NCBI RefSeq assembly: GCF_000186265.1
Contig: NC_014934.1
Location: 3,534,001-3,598,000, forward strand
Reading direction: 5' to 3'
Origin: Cellulophaga algicola DSM 14237
Lineage (GTDB): Bacteria; Bacteroidota; Bacteroidia; Flavobacteriales; Flavobacteriaceae
DNA: 64,000 nucleotides
The position numbers were made by a program, and so were the translations under genes. Each line of letters opens with the position of its first letter. Position 1 is the first letter of the stretch. Positions 15,721 through 24,600 of this stretch are shown piece after piece. Below the pieces are notes generated by a model that saw nothing but the letters and a program-made list of their open reading frames with translations, had not been told where the DNA came from and ran no database searches.

Positions 15721-16899
15721 TTAGACTTTAAAGCATTTTAAAAGCACTAATTTATCGGTACTGTCCGTAGTGAAGAATAGGTACATATCGCCACCATCTT
15801 TGATTTTAAATTTTTTGCGAATGGAAGCTACGGGCTCTGGGAAATTTCGTGTGGTGATATTGGCTTTGGTAATCTTCAGTTTTTGAATTTCTTTCTTATT
15901 GAAAGGGATAACCGCAGCTACTTTAAATACTCTTCCAGGAAAATCTACCAATTCATTAGAGGTATAAAGGTGACTATGTTCCTGTAATTTGTATAGCTTA
16001 AAATGATTTCCGACACTCTTAAAAGCACCTGATTTTAGAATAGCACTATTGGGCTCGTAAAGATAGCTAAGTGGCTCAGAGAGGCTAGAAACCATAGCTC
16101 TTTCTTTGTTTAAAATAAAGTCAAATGTCTCTGTTGTATTTTTTAAAAGATTGATCGTTTTGACGGTGATTTCTTTGTCGTAATTTTTCTCTAAAATCCA
16201 GAGTAATTCTTTTACATCATTTTGCAAGGCAACCACCTGAATTTCCTTTACGAATTTCAGTTCATTGATGCCAATCGTAAAATCTAATAGAGGAGAAGTC
16301 TTAATTAGAAGATGATTAGATTTTGAAAAAAGAAGTGCTAAGTTCTCTGGAACATTCGGGAGGCAATCCGATAGGAAAAACACTTTTTCTTTAGCATCAT
16401 TTCTTCGGGAAGGATCTATGAAAATCCAGTCCAAATCCAAATTCGTTTTTGTTAAAAAATCCAATCCATTTTCAGGAATACAGCTAATGTTTTTTTTGCC
16501 TAAAATATCAAAATTATAGCGTGCAATTTCAGAGAGATTTTTATCCAATTCACAATGGTAAACTTCTTTGATTTTTTGACTAAAAAAGAAGCTGTCTACA
16601 CCAAAGCCTCCAGTAAGGTCTAGCAATGTATTTCCGTTCACTAAATTTGCCTTATATTGGGCAGTATTTTCCGATGAGGTTTGCTCAATATTCAATTTAT
16701 TAGGGTAGTAAGTTTTAGGAGTGTTAAACCAAGTAAAGAGCTTTTCTTTGCACTTTTTTTTGGCCTCTAGCTGTTCTACGAGCTCTTTTTGAGTTACTGC
16801 TGTAAATTGTTGTTTTTTAAGTAATACTGACATGATGTCAGTATTCCAATTTTTAGATATAAATTCTTGAACACCAGTATTTAATATATTTTTATTCAA
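15721..16899 (-). CDS. THUMP-like class I SAM-dependent methyltransferase
   Basis: The 392-residue protein has a methyltransferase fold with the SAM loop LLDLTGGFGVDSFFFSQ near 91-107. Its motif IV, IDPSRR, in FIDPSRRNDAKEK is of the type found in this Bacteroidota family. The C-terminal third corresponds to the small THUMP-like domain (FPGRVFKVAAVIPFN, ANITTRNFPEPVASIRKKFKIKDGGDMYLFF). The family is assumed to modify RNA; the target is unknown. It lies 7 bases after the AI-2E-family gene and is probably the third gene of a leftward operon that begins at 18652. Confidence 0.85.
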   Translation of the reverse strand: MNKNILNTGVQEFISKNWNTDIMSVLLKKQQFTAVTQKELVEQLEAKKKCKEKLFTWFNTPKTYYPNKLNIEQTSSENTAQYKANLVNGNTLLDLTGGFGVDSFFFSQKIKEVYHCELDKNLSEIARYNFDILGKKNISCIPENGLDFLTKTNLDLDWIFIDPSRRNDAKEKVFFLSDCLPNVPENLALLFSKSNHLLIKTSPLLDFTIGINELKFVKEIQVVALQNDVKELLWILEKNYDKEITVKTINLLKNTTETFDFILNKERAMVSSLSEPLSYLYEPNSAILKSGAFKSVGNHFKLYKLQEHSHLYTSNELVDFPGRVFKVAAVIPFNKKEIQKLKITKANITTRNFPEPVASIRKKFKIKDGGDMYLFFTTDSTDKLVLLKCFKV

Positions 16900-16906
16900 A
16901 GTGATA

Positions 16907-18007
16907 CTATAAGTTATTGGTGAGTGATTTTACAATCTTATTTTCAGATAAAAATTCTTTTAATATTACCTTAAGTACAGTGTATCCAGGTACGGCGACA
17001 ATCATTCCTACGATTCCGAATAATAAGCCAGCTATGATGATGATTAAGAATATTTCTAAAGGGTGAGATTTTACGCTGTTAGAGAAAATAAAGGGTTGCG
17101 AAAAGAAATTATCGATCAACTGTCCAATGAGTAATCCTATGACAACGTAGCCTGCTTTAGGCAAGATTATCGTACTAAAATCAGCATCTAAATTTGTGGT
17201 CATAGTAAGTACAATCATAAGCACGCCACCAATGATTGGTCCTATGTAAGGGATGATGTTAAATAGGGCACATAAAAATGCAATTACAATGGCATTTTCG
17301 ATACCTACTAAAAGCAAGGTAATGGTATAGATAACAAATAGAATAAACAACTGGATAAGGAGTCCAACAAAGTACCTAGAAAGTAAATCGTTTATCTTTA
17401 AAATAGAGTTTTTCATCTTCCCCTCTTTTTCATTTGGCATGAACATTAGGAGTCCGTTTTGCAAAAGATTGCTATCTTTAAGAAAGAAGAATGAAATAAA
17501 AAGAACAGAAAATAATCCAATACTAGCTGTGCTTAAAACATCTAAAAAGGTATTTAAAAAATTCGGAATAAATCCTACATCTAAGCCTTCGAATATGTTT
17601 TTCTCGAGATGAGATTCTTCTAACATTTTGGTTACTTTCTCTGGAGAAGAACTAAAATATTGCGTAACCTGATTGTATAAATCGTTGATATTTTCTTGTA
17701 GTTGATTAATGTCTAATAGTGATAAGTTTTTCCCTTGTTCGGTGAGCAATGGAATAAATAATGCAATGATTCCAGATAATAAACCTACCATTAAAACCAT
17801 AGTAAGAATTACGGCTACAGTATTAGGAGCTTTTAAACGTTTACGGATAAAAATTACGATAGGTCTGCCTATTAATGCAATTACTGCAGCGATACATAAA
17901 TACGCTATAACAGATTGTATTTTGTAAAGGAAGAACAAGGTAAGTAAGATAGCGGCTATGATGCCTAGGGCTCTTAAAATGCCACTTGATATAATTTTTG
18001 AAGTCAT
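16907..18007 (-). CDS. AI-2E family transporter (PerM-like membrane protein)
   Basis: The 366-residue protein has about eight hydrophobic segments and a central amphipathic insertion (about 85-150). The C-terminal block with FNIIPYIGPIIGG and LLFGIVGMIVAVPGYTVLKVIL is the family signature. Despite the family name, members include ion exchangers and efflux proteins; there is no sign of quorum-signal chemistry nearby. It is 3 bases downstream of the DUF4159 gene and 7 bases upstream of the methyltransferase. Cytoplasmic membrane. Confidence 0.88.
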   Translation of the reverse strand: MTSKIISSGILRALGIIAAILLTLFFLYKIQSVIAYLCIAAVIALIGRPIVIFIRKRLKAPNTVAVILTMVLMVGLLSGIIALFIPLLTEQGKNLSLLDINQLQENINDLYNQVTQYFSSSPEKVTKMLEESHLEKNIFEGLDVGFIPNFLNTFLDVLSTASIGLFSVLFISFFFLKDSNLLQNGLLMFMPNEKEGKMKNSILKINDLLSRYFVGLLIQLFILFVIYTITLLLVGIENAIVIAFLCALFNIIPYIGPIIGGVLMIVLTMTTNLDADFSTIILPKAGYVVIGLLIGQLIDNFFSQPFIFSNSVKSHPLEIFLIIIIAGLLFGIVGMIVAVPGYTVLKVILKEFLSENKIVKSLTNNL

Positions 18008-18010
18008 TAC

Positions 18011-18652
18011 TTAATTTTTAAAAACATACTGAATAATATTGGCACCCATTTGCAGTGCCTTTAGTCGTACTTCTTCAGGATCATTGTGAACCTGAGGGTC
18101 TTCCCAACCATCACCTAAATCACTTTCAAAAGTAAACAGTAGTAGGAGTTTGTTTTCGTGAAAGATACCAAAAGCTTGCGGTCTTTTTCCGTCGTGCTCA
18201 TGAATTTTAGGCAAGCCTTTTGGGAAACTATAGGTTTGTTCAAAGATGGCATTTTCAGCGCTTAATTCTACAAGTTCTTTGTCTGGGAAAACTTTATTGA
18301 GTTCTTTTCGTAAATACGGTTCCATACCGTAATTGTCATCAATATGTAAAAATCCTCCGCCTAATAAATAGGTTCTTAGGTTGTCTGCATCTTCTTGAGA
18401 AAAAAACACATTACCATGACCCGTCATATGTAGAAAAGGATATTGAAACAACTCAGGACTGCTTGCTTCTACGATTTCTGGTTTCTCATTTAGCGTAGTG
18501 CCAATATTGGTATTGCAAAACTTAATTAAGTTAGGTAATGCTGTAGGATTTGCATACCAATCTCCGCCGCCATTATACTTTAATATTGCGATTTCTTGTG
18601 CGTTCGTTGTTAAAAAACTAATAAAAATAACTAAAAGGGTAAGTACTTTCAT
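18011..18652 (-). CDS. DUF4159 domain protein with signal peptide
   Basis: The 213-residue protein has a signal peptide (MKVLTLLVIFISFLTTNAQE) followed by one DUF4159 domain covering the rest. The domain has a glutamine-amidotransferase-like fold with the conserved LHMTGHGNVFFSQED and GGFLHIDDNYG segments. Usual nucleophile positions are not conserved, so catalysis is doubtful. Family members are common in Bacteroidota near methanol-dehydrogenase-like or Bat genes; none are adjacent here. First gene of a three-gene leftward operon, with a good -7 box upstream. Confidence 0.88.
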   Translation of the reverse strand: MKVLTLLVIFISFLTTNAQEIAILKYNGGGDWYANPTALPNLIKFCNTNIGTTLNEKPEIVEASSPELFQYPFLHMTGHGNVFFSQEDADNLRTYLLGGGFLHIDDNYGMEPYLRKELNKVFPDKELVELSAENAIFEQTYSFPKGLPKIHEHDGKRPQAFGIFHENKLLLLFTFESDLGDGWEDPQVHNDPEEVRLKALQMGANIIQYVFKN

Positions 18653-18677
18653 GTAAAATCGACATTCTGTATAGTTT

Positions 18678-18685
18678 CAAATTTA
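18678..18685 (-). promoter_or_regulatory. Candidate -7 box (TAAATTTG) for the DUF4159 operon
   Basis: On the - strand the bases read TAAATTTG, an exact TAnnTTTG match. It lies in the 40-base gap between divergent genes and predicts a leader of about 19 bases before 18652. The -33 region would lie inside the divergent gene and is not recognisable. Confidence 0.35.
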
Positions 18686-18692
18686 AAATATT

Positions 18693-19466
18693 ATGAAGAA
18701 TAAAGGGATAATTTTAGGATTACTTTTAATAAGTTTTGCGATTACATCATTTAAAATTGCATTTAATCCCGGAGTAGAGTCGGTAAATTTACCTGTTAAT
18801 AAAAATCAAGGTGTTGTGGTTGTAGCCTTGTACACTTCACAAGGGTGCTCTAGTTGCCCACCTGCAGATGTTTTGCTAGATCAAGTGAAAAAAGAATTTA
18901 GTGAAGAAGTTATACCGTTATCTTATCATGTAGATTATTGGAATTATATAGGCTGGAAAGATCCATTTAGTAAAGCTATCTATACAAAAAAACAAACGGC
19001 CTATAATTATAAATTTAAAAATAGGAGTAATTATACGCCGCAAGTGGTAGTGAACGGCGTAACGCATTTTGTAGGGTCTAATTCATCAGAAATGTATGCA
19101 AATATCAATACATATAAAAAAATAAAACCTAGTAATAAGCTTACTCTTACTTATGTAAAGGCTAGTGTGAATACAATTAATTTTGATTATGAGATTACGG
19201 GAGATTTGTCTAATAAAAAACTGAGAGTCGTATTGGTTTTAGATAAGAGAGTTACCGAAGTGAAACGTGGTGAAAATAGAAATAGAACCTTAGTAAATAG
19301 TAATATAGTCGTTGCAGAAAAGTATTTAAATCTAAAAACGAACAATAGCGAAGCTATTCAAATCCCTGATAGTGTACTTCCAAACGAAAAAATCTCATTA
19401 GTACTTATTGCTGAAAACAGTGCGCTTGATATTACGGGTGCTACTAAAATAAGTGTAAATAGGTAG
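18693..19466 (+). CDS. DUF1223 thioredoxin-fold protein
   Basis: The 257-residue protein has a hydrophobic N-terminus (about 7-24) acting as a signal or anchor. A DUF1223 domain follows, opening with ALYTSQGCSSCPPADVLL, a CXXC thioredoxin-like site (CSSC), and continuing with VDYWNYIGWKDPF and RSNYTPQVVVNG. The family is predicted to be a secreted thioredoxin-fold protein; its substrate is unknown. It stands alone between divergent and convergent neighbours. The CXXC is intact, so a redox role in the periplasm is plausible. Confidence 0.88.
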   Translation: MKNKGIILGLLLISFAITSFKIAFNPGVESVNLPVNKNQGVVVVALYTSQGCSSCPPADVLLDQVKKEFSEEVIPLSYHVDYWNYIGWKDPFSKAIYTKKQTAYNYKFKNRSNYTPQVVVNGVTHFVGSNSSEMYANINTYKKIKPSNKLTLTYVKASVNTINFDYEITGDLSNKKLRVVLVLDKRVTEVKRGENRNRTLVNSNIVVAEKYLNLKTNNSEAIQIPDSVLPNEKISLVLIAENSALDITGATKISVNR

Positions 19467-19493
19467 GGCAGTATTTTTATGTTTGATCTTATC

Positions 19494-20210
19494 TTAGTTG
19501 ATTAATTTCATGGTGGCACAAGCAAAAATAGCCGCTGTTTCTGTTCTGAGTCGGTTTTCACCCAAAGAAACGGGCTTATAGCCTAATCTTAATGCTATTT
19601 CTATTTCAGAAGTACTAAAATCTCCTTCTGGACCAATAAGTATAAGGGCGTTATGGCTAGGTATTAAACGCTCTTTTAAATCTATTTTTTCAGTTTCCTC
19701 ACAATGAGCTATAAAAAATTGTTGCTCTTCTTGGTGGGTGGGGTTGTTTTGTTCTATAAATGTTTTGGCACTAATTGGTTCATTTAATATTGGCTTATGA
19801 AACTGTAGCGACTGTTTCATGGCAGCCTGTAAGACCTTTTCCATACGGTCTAATTTTAAAACTTTCCGTTCTGAATTATCACAAATAATAGGAGTTATTT
19901 CTGTAACGCCAATTTCTGTTGCTTTTTCTAAAAACCATTCATAACGGTCGTTCATTTTTGTAGGCGCTACTACTAAATGTAATGCTGGACTATTTTTTTT
20001 ATGATAAGTTTCTTTAATTATTTTTACGGCACATTTGCGTAAATCTGCGCGTAAAATTTCAGCTTCAAAAAGATATCCTTTTCCATTGGTGAGATGTAGT
20101 ATGTCGCCCTCTTTTTTTCGGAGTACTTTTACAATGTGTTTGCTCTCTTCGGTCGGAAAAATAAACTCAGGGGTATCTTGATTTATATCTGGATTGTAAA
20201 AAAGTTGCAT
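19494..20210 (-). CDS. rsmE: 16S rRNA m3U1498 methyltransferase
   Basis: The 238-residue protein is RsmE. It has an N-terminal PUA-like RNA-binding part (about 1-70) and a SPOUT methyltransferase part ending in the trefoil knot LIGPEGDFSTSEIEIALRLG and SLGENRLRTETAAIFA. It methylates N3 of U1498 in 16S rRNA. It is the last gene of the run tsaD - TfoX-like - rsmE, with a 13-base gap from the gene before. Length and motifs are normal. Confidence 0.93.
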   Translation of the reverse strand: MQLFYNPDINQDTPEFIFPTEESKHIVKVLRKKEGDILHLTNGKGYLFEAEILRADLRKCAVKIIKETYHKKNSPALHLVVAPTKMNDRYEWFLEKATEIGVTEITPIICDNSERKVLKLDRMEKVLQAAMKQSLQFHKPILNEPISAKTFIEQNNPTHQEEQQFFIAHCEETEKIDLKERLIPSHNALILIGPEGDFSTSEIEIALRLGYKPVSLGENRLRTETAAIFACATMKLIN

Positions 20211-20223
20211 GCTTTTGGTTGTA

Positions 20224-20562
20224 TTAAATTTTAGTTAGCGCGTGTTCTAGACCAAGCTCGATATAGAATTGTAATTCTTCTTCTGTTTTTATGCCATTAG
20301 AACTCACGTAAATAAATTCTTTAATCGGTTTCTTTGTGAAATCCATAGGACGAACATATTCTTTTTTTAAAATATCCTCCATTTTTGAGCTCAACACTCG
20401 GACCATTAAATCTTGTTTTATAACGCCAATCGTCATTTTTCCTTTGTATAGAAAAGCAATGCCGCCAAACATTCTTTTGGGAATAATCTCACTAGAAATT
20501 TCCTTAGGAAAATAGGCAAAAGATGCTTCAATACGTTTAGAGAGGTATTCGTTATAGGCCAT
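20224..20562 (-). CDS. TfoX/Sxy N-terminal-domain protein
   Basis: The 112-residue protein is a single TfoX N-terminal domain (RMFGGIAFLYKGKMTIGVIKQDLMVRV). In gammaproteobacteria the full two-domain TfoX controls competence, but single-domain forms such as this are widespread and of unknown function, often compared with MmcQ/YjbR-like small proteins. It overlaps the end of tsaD by one base and is therefore translationally coupled to it. No competence genes are seen nearby, so no competence role should be assumed. Confidence 0.85.
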   Translation of the reverse strand: MAYNEYLSKRIEASFAYFPKEISSEIIPKRMFGGIAFLYKGKMTIGVIKQDLMVRVLSSKMEDILKKEYVRPMDFTKKPIKEFIYVSSNGIKTEEELQFYIELGLEHALTKI

Positions 20563-21599
20563 TATTTTTCAGAATCAGTAAGTACATAACGAGCTTTCGC
20601 GCTGATGTCTTGATTTGAAAATAGCTTTTTTTTGTATTTTAAATACCCAACTATGCCAATCATCGCAGCATTATCCGTGCAGTATTCAAATTTAGGAATA
20701 AACGTTTCCCATCCGTATCGCTGTTCTGCATCTACTAAGGCTTTTCTGATCCCTGAGTTTGCAGAAACACCACCACCTATTGCAATTCTTTTTACGCCAG
20801 TTTGTTTTACCGCTTTTTTAAGCTTAGACATTAAAATATCTATTATGGTGTATTGTATAGAGGCGCAAATATCATCTCTATTTTCTACTAAGAAATTAGG
20901 GTTCTCTTTTACCTTTTTTTGACAGAAATAGAGAATGCTGGTCTTTAAACCGCTAAAGCTAAAATCTAGTTCGCCTACTTTGGGTTTAGGGAATGGAAAA
21001 GCTTTAGGATTCCCTAATTGCGCATACTTGTCAATCAATGGACCACCAGGATAAGGTAGCCCTAATATTTTGGCAGATTTATCAAAAGCTTCGCCTACCG
21101 CATCATCAAGAGTCTGACCTAGAATTTCCATATCAAAATAATCGCGTACAAGCACAATTTGGGTATGACCACCGCTAATTGTCATTGCTAAAAAAGGAAA
21201 CGCTGGTTTTTTAGTATTTTCTTCTTCAATAAAATGCGCTAAAATATGCGCTTGCATATGATTTACTTCAATTAATGGGATGTTTAAACCCAGTGCTAAG
21301 GACTTAGCAAAGGAGGTTCCTACTAATAATGAACCCATAAGTCCAGGTCCGCGTGTAAAAGCTATGGCGGATAACTGTTTTTTATCGATATTTGCCTTAG
21401 CTAACGCTTGATGAACTACGGGAACTATGTTTTGTTGGTGTGCTCTTGACGCAAGTTCAGGAACAACACCGCCATATTCTTCATGAATTTTTTGTGTTGC
21501 GACCACGTTACTGAGTCTTTTATTGTTGTGTAAAACAGCAGCAGAAGTGTCATCACAAGAAGACTCAATGGCAAGTATATAAATTGTTTCGTTTTCCAT
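20562..21599 (-). CDS. tsaD: tRNA N6-adenosine threonylcarbamoyltransferase
   Basis: The protein is TsaD, which transfers the threonylcarbamoyl group to A37 of ANN-decoding tRNAs with TsaB and TsaE. Landmarks are ILAIESSCDDTSAAVL at the start, the metal-binding HMQAHILAHF, the TISGGHTQIVLV loop and GGGVSANSGIR. I chose the start at 21599 (MENETIYILAIESS, 345 residues). The 13 extra residues of the longest frame (starting MFYLCTPIII) are hydrophobic, unlike family members, and would overlap the promoter box at 21625-21632. Confidence 0.94.
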   Translation of the reverse strand: MENETIYILAIESSCDDTSAAVLHNNKRLSNVVATQKIHEEYGGVVPELASRAHQQNIVPVVHQALAKANIDKKQLSAIAFTRGPGLMGSLLVGTSFAKSLALGLNIPLIEVNHMQAHILAHFIEEENTKKPAFPFLAMTISGGHTQIVLVRDYFDMEILGQTLDDAVGEAFDKSAKILGLPYPGGPLIDKYAQLGNPKAFPFPKPKVGELDFSFSGLKTSILYFCQKKVKENPNFLVENRDDICASIQYTIIDILMSKLKKAVKQTGVKRIAIGGGVSANSGIRKALVDAEQRYGWETFIPKFEYCTDNAAMIGIVGYLKYKKKLFSNQDISAKARYVLTDSEK

Positions 21600-21624
21600 G
21601 TAAATTGGAATAATAATTGGAGTG

Positions 21625-21653
21625 CAAAGATAAAACATAATAGTCCTATCAAA
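21625..21653 (-). promoter_or_regulatory. Candidate promoter for tsaD
   Basis: On the - strand TATCTTTG (21625-21632) matches TAnnTTTG and TTTG (21650-21653) precedes it by 17 bases. A leader of about 18 bases is predicted to the tsaD start at 21599. The site lies over the N-terminal coding region of the divergent TamB-like gene. Confidence 0.45.
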
Positions 21654-24600
21654 AAACTGGTTAAAATAATAGTTCGCTTCCTGCTGGTAATTTTTATTAT
21701 CTGTGTTTTGACGACGCTTGTTTTTTCGCTCCCAGTAGTACAGACTTCATTAGCAGAAAAGGTTACCAAATCTATTAACGACAAGTATAAAACAGATATT
21801 TCTTTAGATAAGCTTAAAGTTTCTTTTATTACTTGGGATACAGATTTGAAAGGTGTGTTTATTAGAGATTACCAAAAAGACACACTTTTTTATGTTAAGA
21901 AGCTAAATACTTCAATTTTGAGTATTAAAAATCTTATTAATGGAGATTTGGAATTTGGGAAAATTACAATTGATGACCTTAATTTTAAGCTAAAAACGTA
22001 TAAAGGTGAAACCAGTTCTAATATCAATGTCTTTATTGATAAACTAGATGATGGTAAGCCAAGAGATCCAGCAACACCACCTTTTTTGTTTACGGCAACA
22101 GATGTGGTAATCGAAAATAGTAAATTCACTTTTATAGATGAAAATTTAGAAAATTCTGATGTCTTAAATTTTACCGATTTAAGTATTGATGCAGAGGCTT
22201 TAAAAATATTAGGCCCTGAGGTTACTACCAATATACAGAATTTAGCGTTTAAGAGTAAACGCGATTTGGAAGTGGTACATATGGCTACTTCATTTAAATA
22301 TACTAAAGAGCAAATGACCTTCGATTCATTAGAAATAAAGTCTAAAGAATCTGATTTAAAAGGAAGCTTAATAATGGATTATGGTCCAGGAGATTTCTTA
22401 GATTTCGTTAATAAAGTGAAATTTACGGCGGACTTTGCAGATTCTAAACTCTCGTTTAATGAAATAAACCATTTGTATGATGAATTTGGAAAAAACAAAG
22501 AAGCTTATTTTTCTTCAAAATTTAGTGGTGTTTTAAATGATTTAACGCTAGATGATTTATTTCTTACTTCAGACAACACAGGGGTGCGTGGGGATTTTAA
22601 TTTTAAAAATTTATTTAAGAATGATAATCCATTTGTAATGGAAGCTCAGATCAAGAATATATCGAGTAGCTATTTTCAGCTGAGAAGTTTAATGCCTAGA
22701 CTTTTAGGAGAGAATATACCTTCGTCATTTGAGCGTTTGGGGGAATTTACTATTCGTGGTCAAGCAACAGTAACAGAAAATACGATAAATTCTAAAGTCA
22801 ATTTAAACACAGCGATTGGGAGTAGTTATTCAGATTTAGAAATGATTGGCATTCAGGATATAGACAATGCTTCTTATAAAGGTTTCTTCTCTTTGATAGA
22901 TTTTGATTTAGGGTATTTTGTAGGCAGTGAAGAATTAGGGAACGCTACCTTTGATTTGAATGTGGAGGGTGAGGGGTTTGTTAAAGAAACCTTGAATACA
23001 GAAGTTATTGGAGATGTGTATTCCATCAATTTTAATAATTATAATTATCAAAATTTAAAAGTATCTGGAATTTTAAAAGAACAACTTTTTGATGGTTTAT
23101 TGGTTTCTAAGGATGAAAATATGAAGTTTACCTTTAAAGGGTTGGCAGATTTTTCTGATGCACAAAATAACTTCAATTTTATTGCAGACGTAGAATATGC
23201 AGATTTCCGAAAGCTAAACTTTATAAAAGATAGCGTTTCTATCTTTAAGGGGAATGTTAATATGGACATTGTAGGGAATACCTTAGATAACATCGTTGGA
23301 GATATAAAATTTTCTAGAACCAGTTATCAAAATAAAAATGACACCTACTATTTTGATGACTTTAAAGTGTCTTCTCGTTTTGAAGAAAATCAAGTGCGGT
23401 ATATTGATATAAATTCTCCAGATATCATTACAGGATACATGAAGGGGAAGTTTAAGGTGGCAGAGCTGGGTAAATTAGCTGCAAATTCTGTCGGTAGCAT
23501 CTATACGAATTTCAAGCCTTTTGAAGTTTCTGAAGGTCAAGAATTAGCCTTTAATTTTAAGATTTATAATAAGATTGTAGAAGTCTTTCTGCCAGAAGTG
23601 GCTTTTGGTGCAAATACGTTTATTAGAGGAAATATTATTGCGGATAAAGGGGATTTTAAGCTGAATTTTAAGTCGCCCAGTATTAAGGCTTACGGAAATA
23701 CGTTAGATAGTCTAGATATTAAGATTGATAATAAAAATCCGCTTTTTAATACCTTTGTATCTGTTGCAGATTTATCTACGAGTTACTATGACGTAAAAGA
23801 TTTTAATCTTATTAATACCACCTTAAAAGACACCCTGTTTTTTAGGACCGAATTTAAAGGAGGAAAAGATTTTAGTGATAAATTTAATTTAAACTTCTAC
23901 CATACCTTTAATGACCAACGTAAATCTGTCATTGGTTTAAAAACATCTGATGTAAGTTTTAAGGGGAATAAATGGATGCTCAATAAAGAGGGCGACTCTC
24001 ATAATAAGGTTATTTTAAATAGTACATTGGATAGCATCACTATAGAGGAGATTGTGATGAATAATGAAAACAATGAGCAAATACGCTTAAGAGGGCAAAT
24101 TGCCGATTCTACGTATAAAGATTTACAGTTAGAGTTTAATATAGTGTCCTTAGACAAGATTACACCTAGAATAGATAGCTTAAGATTGGATGGGAAGGTA
24201 GATGGTACCTTGCACATTCGTCAAAAAAATAATGTCTACAGACCAACCTCTAATTTAGATATTGCAGATTTTTCTATCAATGATATTCATTTAGGAGATC
24301 TTATGATAGATGCTGTTGGGAATAAAAATTTAACCAAGATAACGCTAAATACACGGTTAACAGATAAAGGGGTAGATCGTTTAGATGTAAATGGAAGTCT
24401 AGATATAAGTGGTAAAAATACCTTAGCAGATTTAATGGCTACATTTAATGATTTTAATCTAGAACCATTTGCTCCGTTGGGGGAGCCTATACTTTCTAAT
24501 ATTCGAGGGTATGTGTCTGGTAATGCCAAGATAGAAGGTAGGATAGATAATCCTGATATTTCAGGCGTATTAAACCTTTCTAATGCCGGACTAGGTATTC

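Noticed and set aside
16907-18007. Quorum-sensing AI-2 exporter
   Set aside because: Only the family name suggests it; no luxS or related gene is seen and many members transport other ions.
20224-20562. Competence regulator TfoX
   Set aside because: Only the N-terminal domain is present and no competence genes are near.
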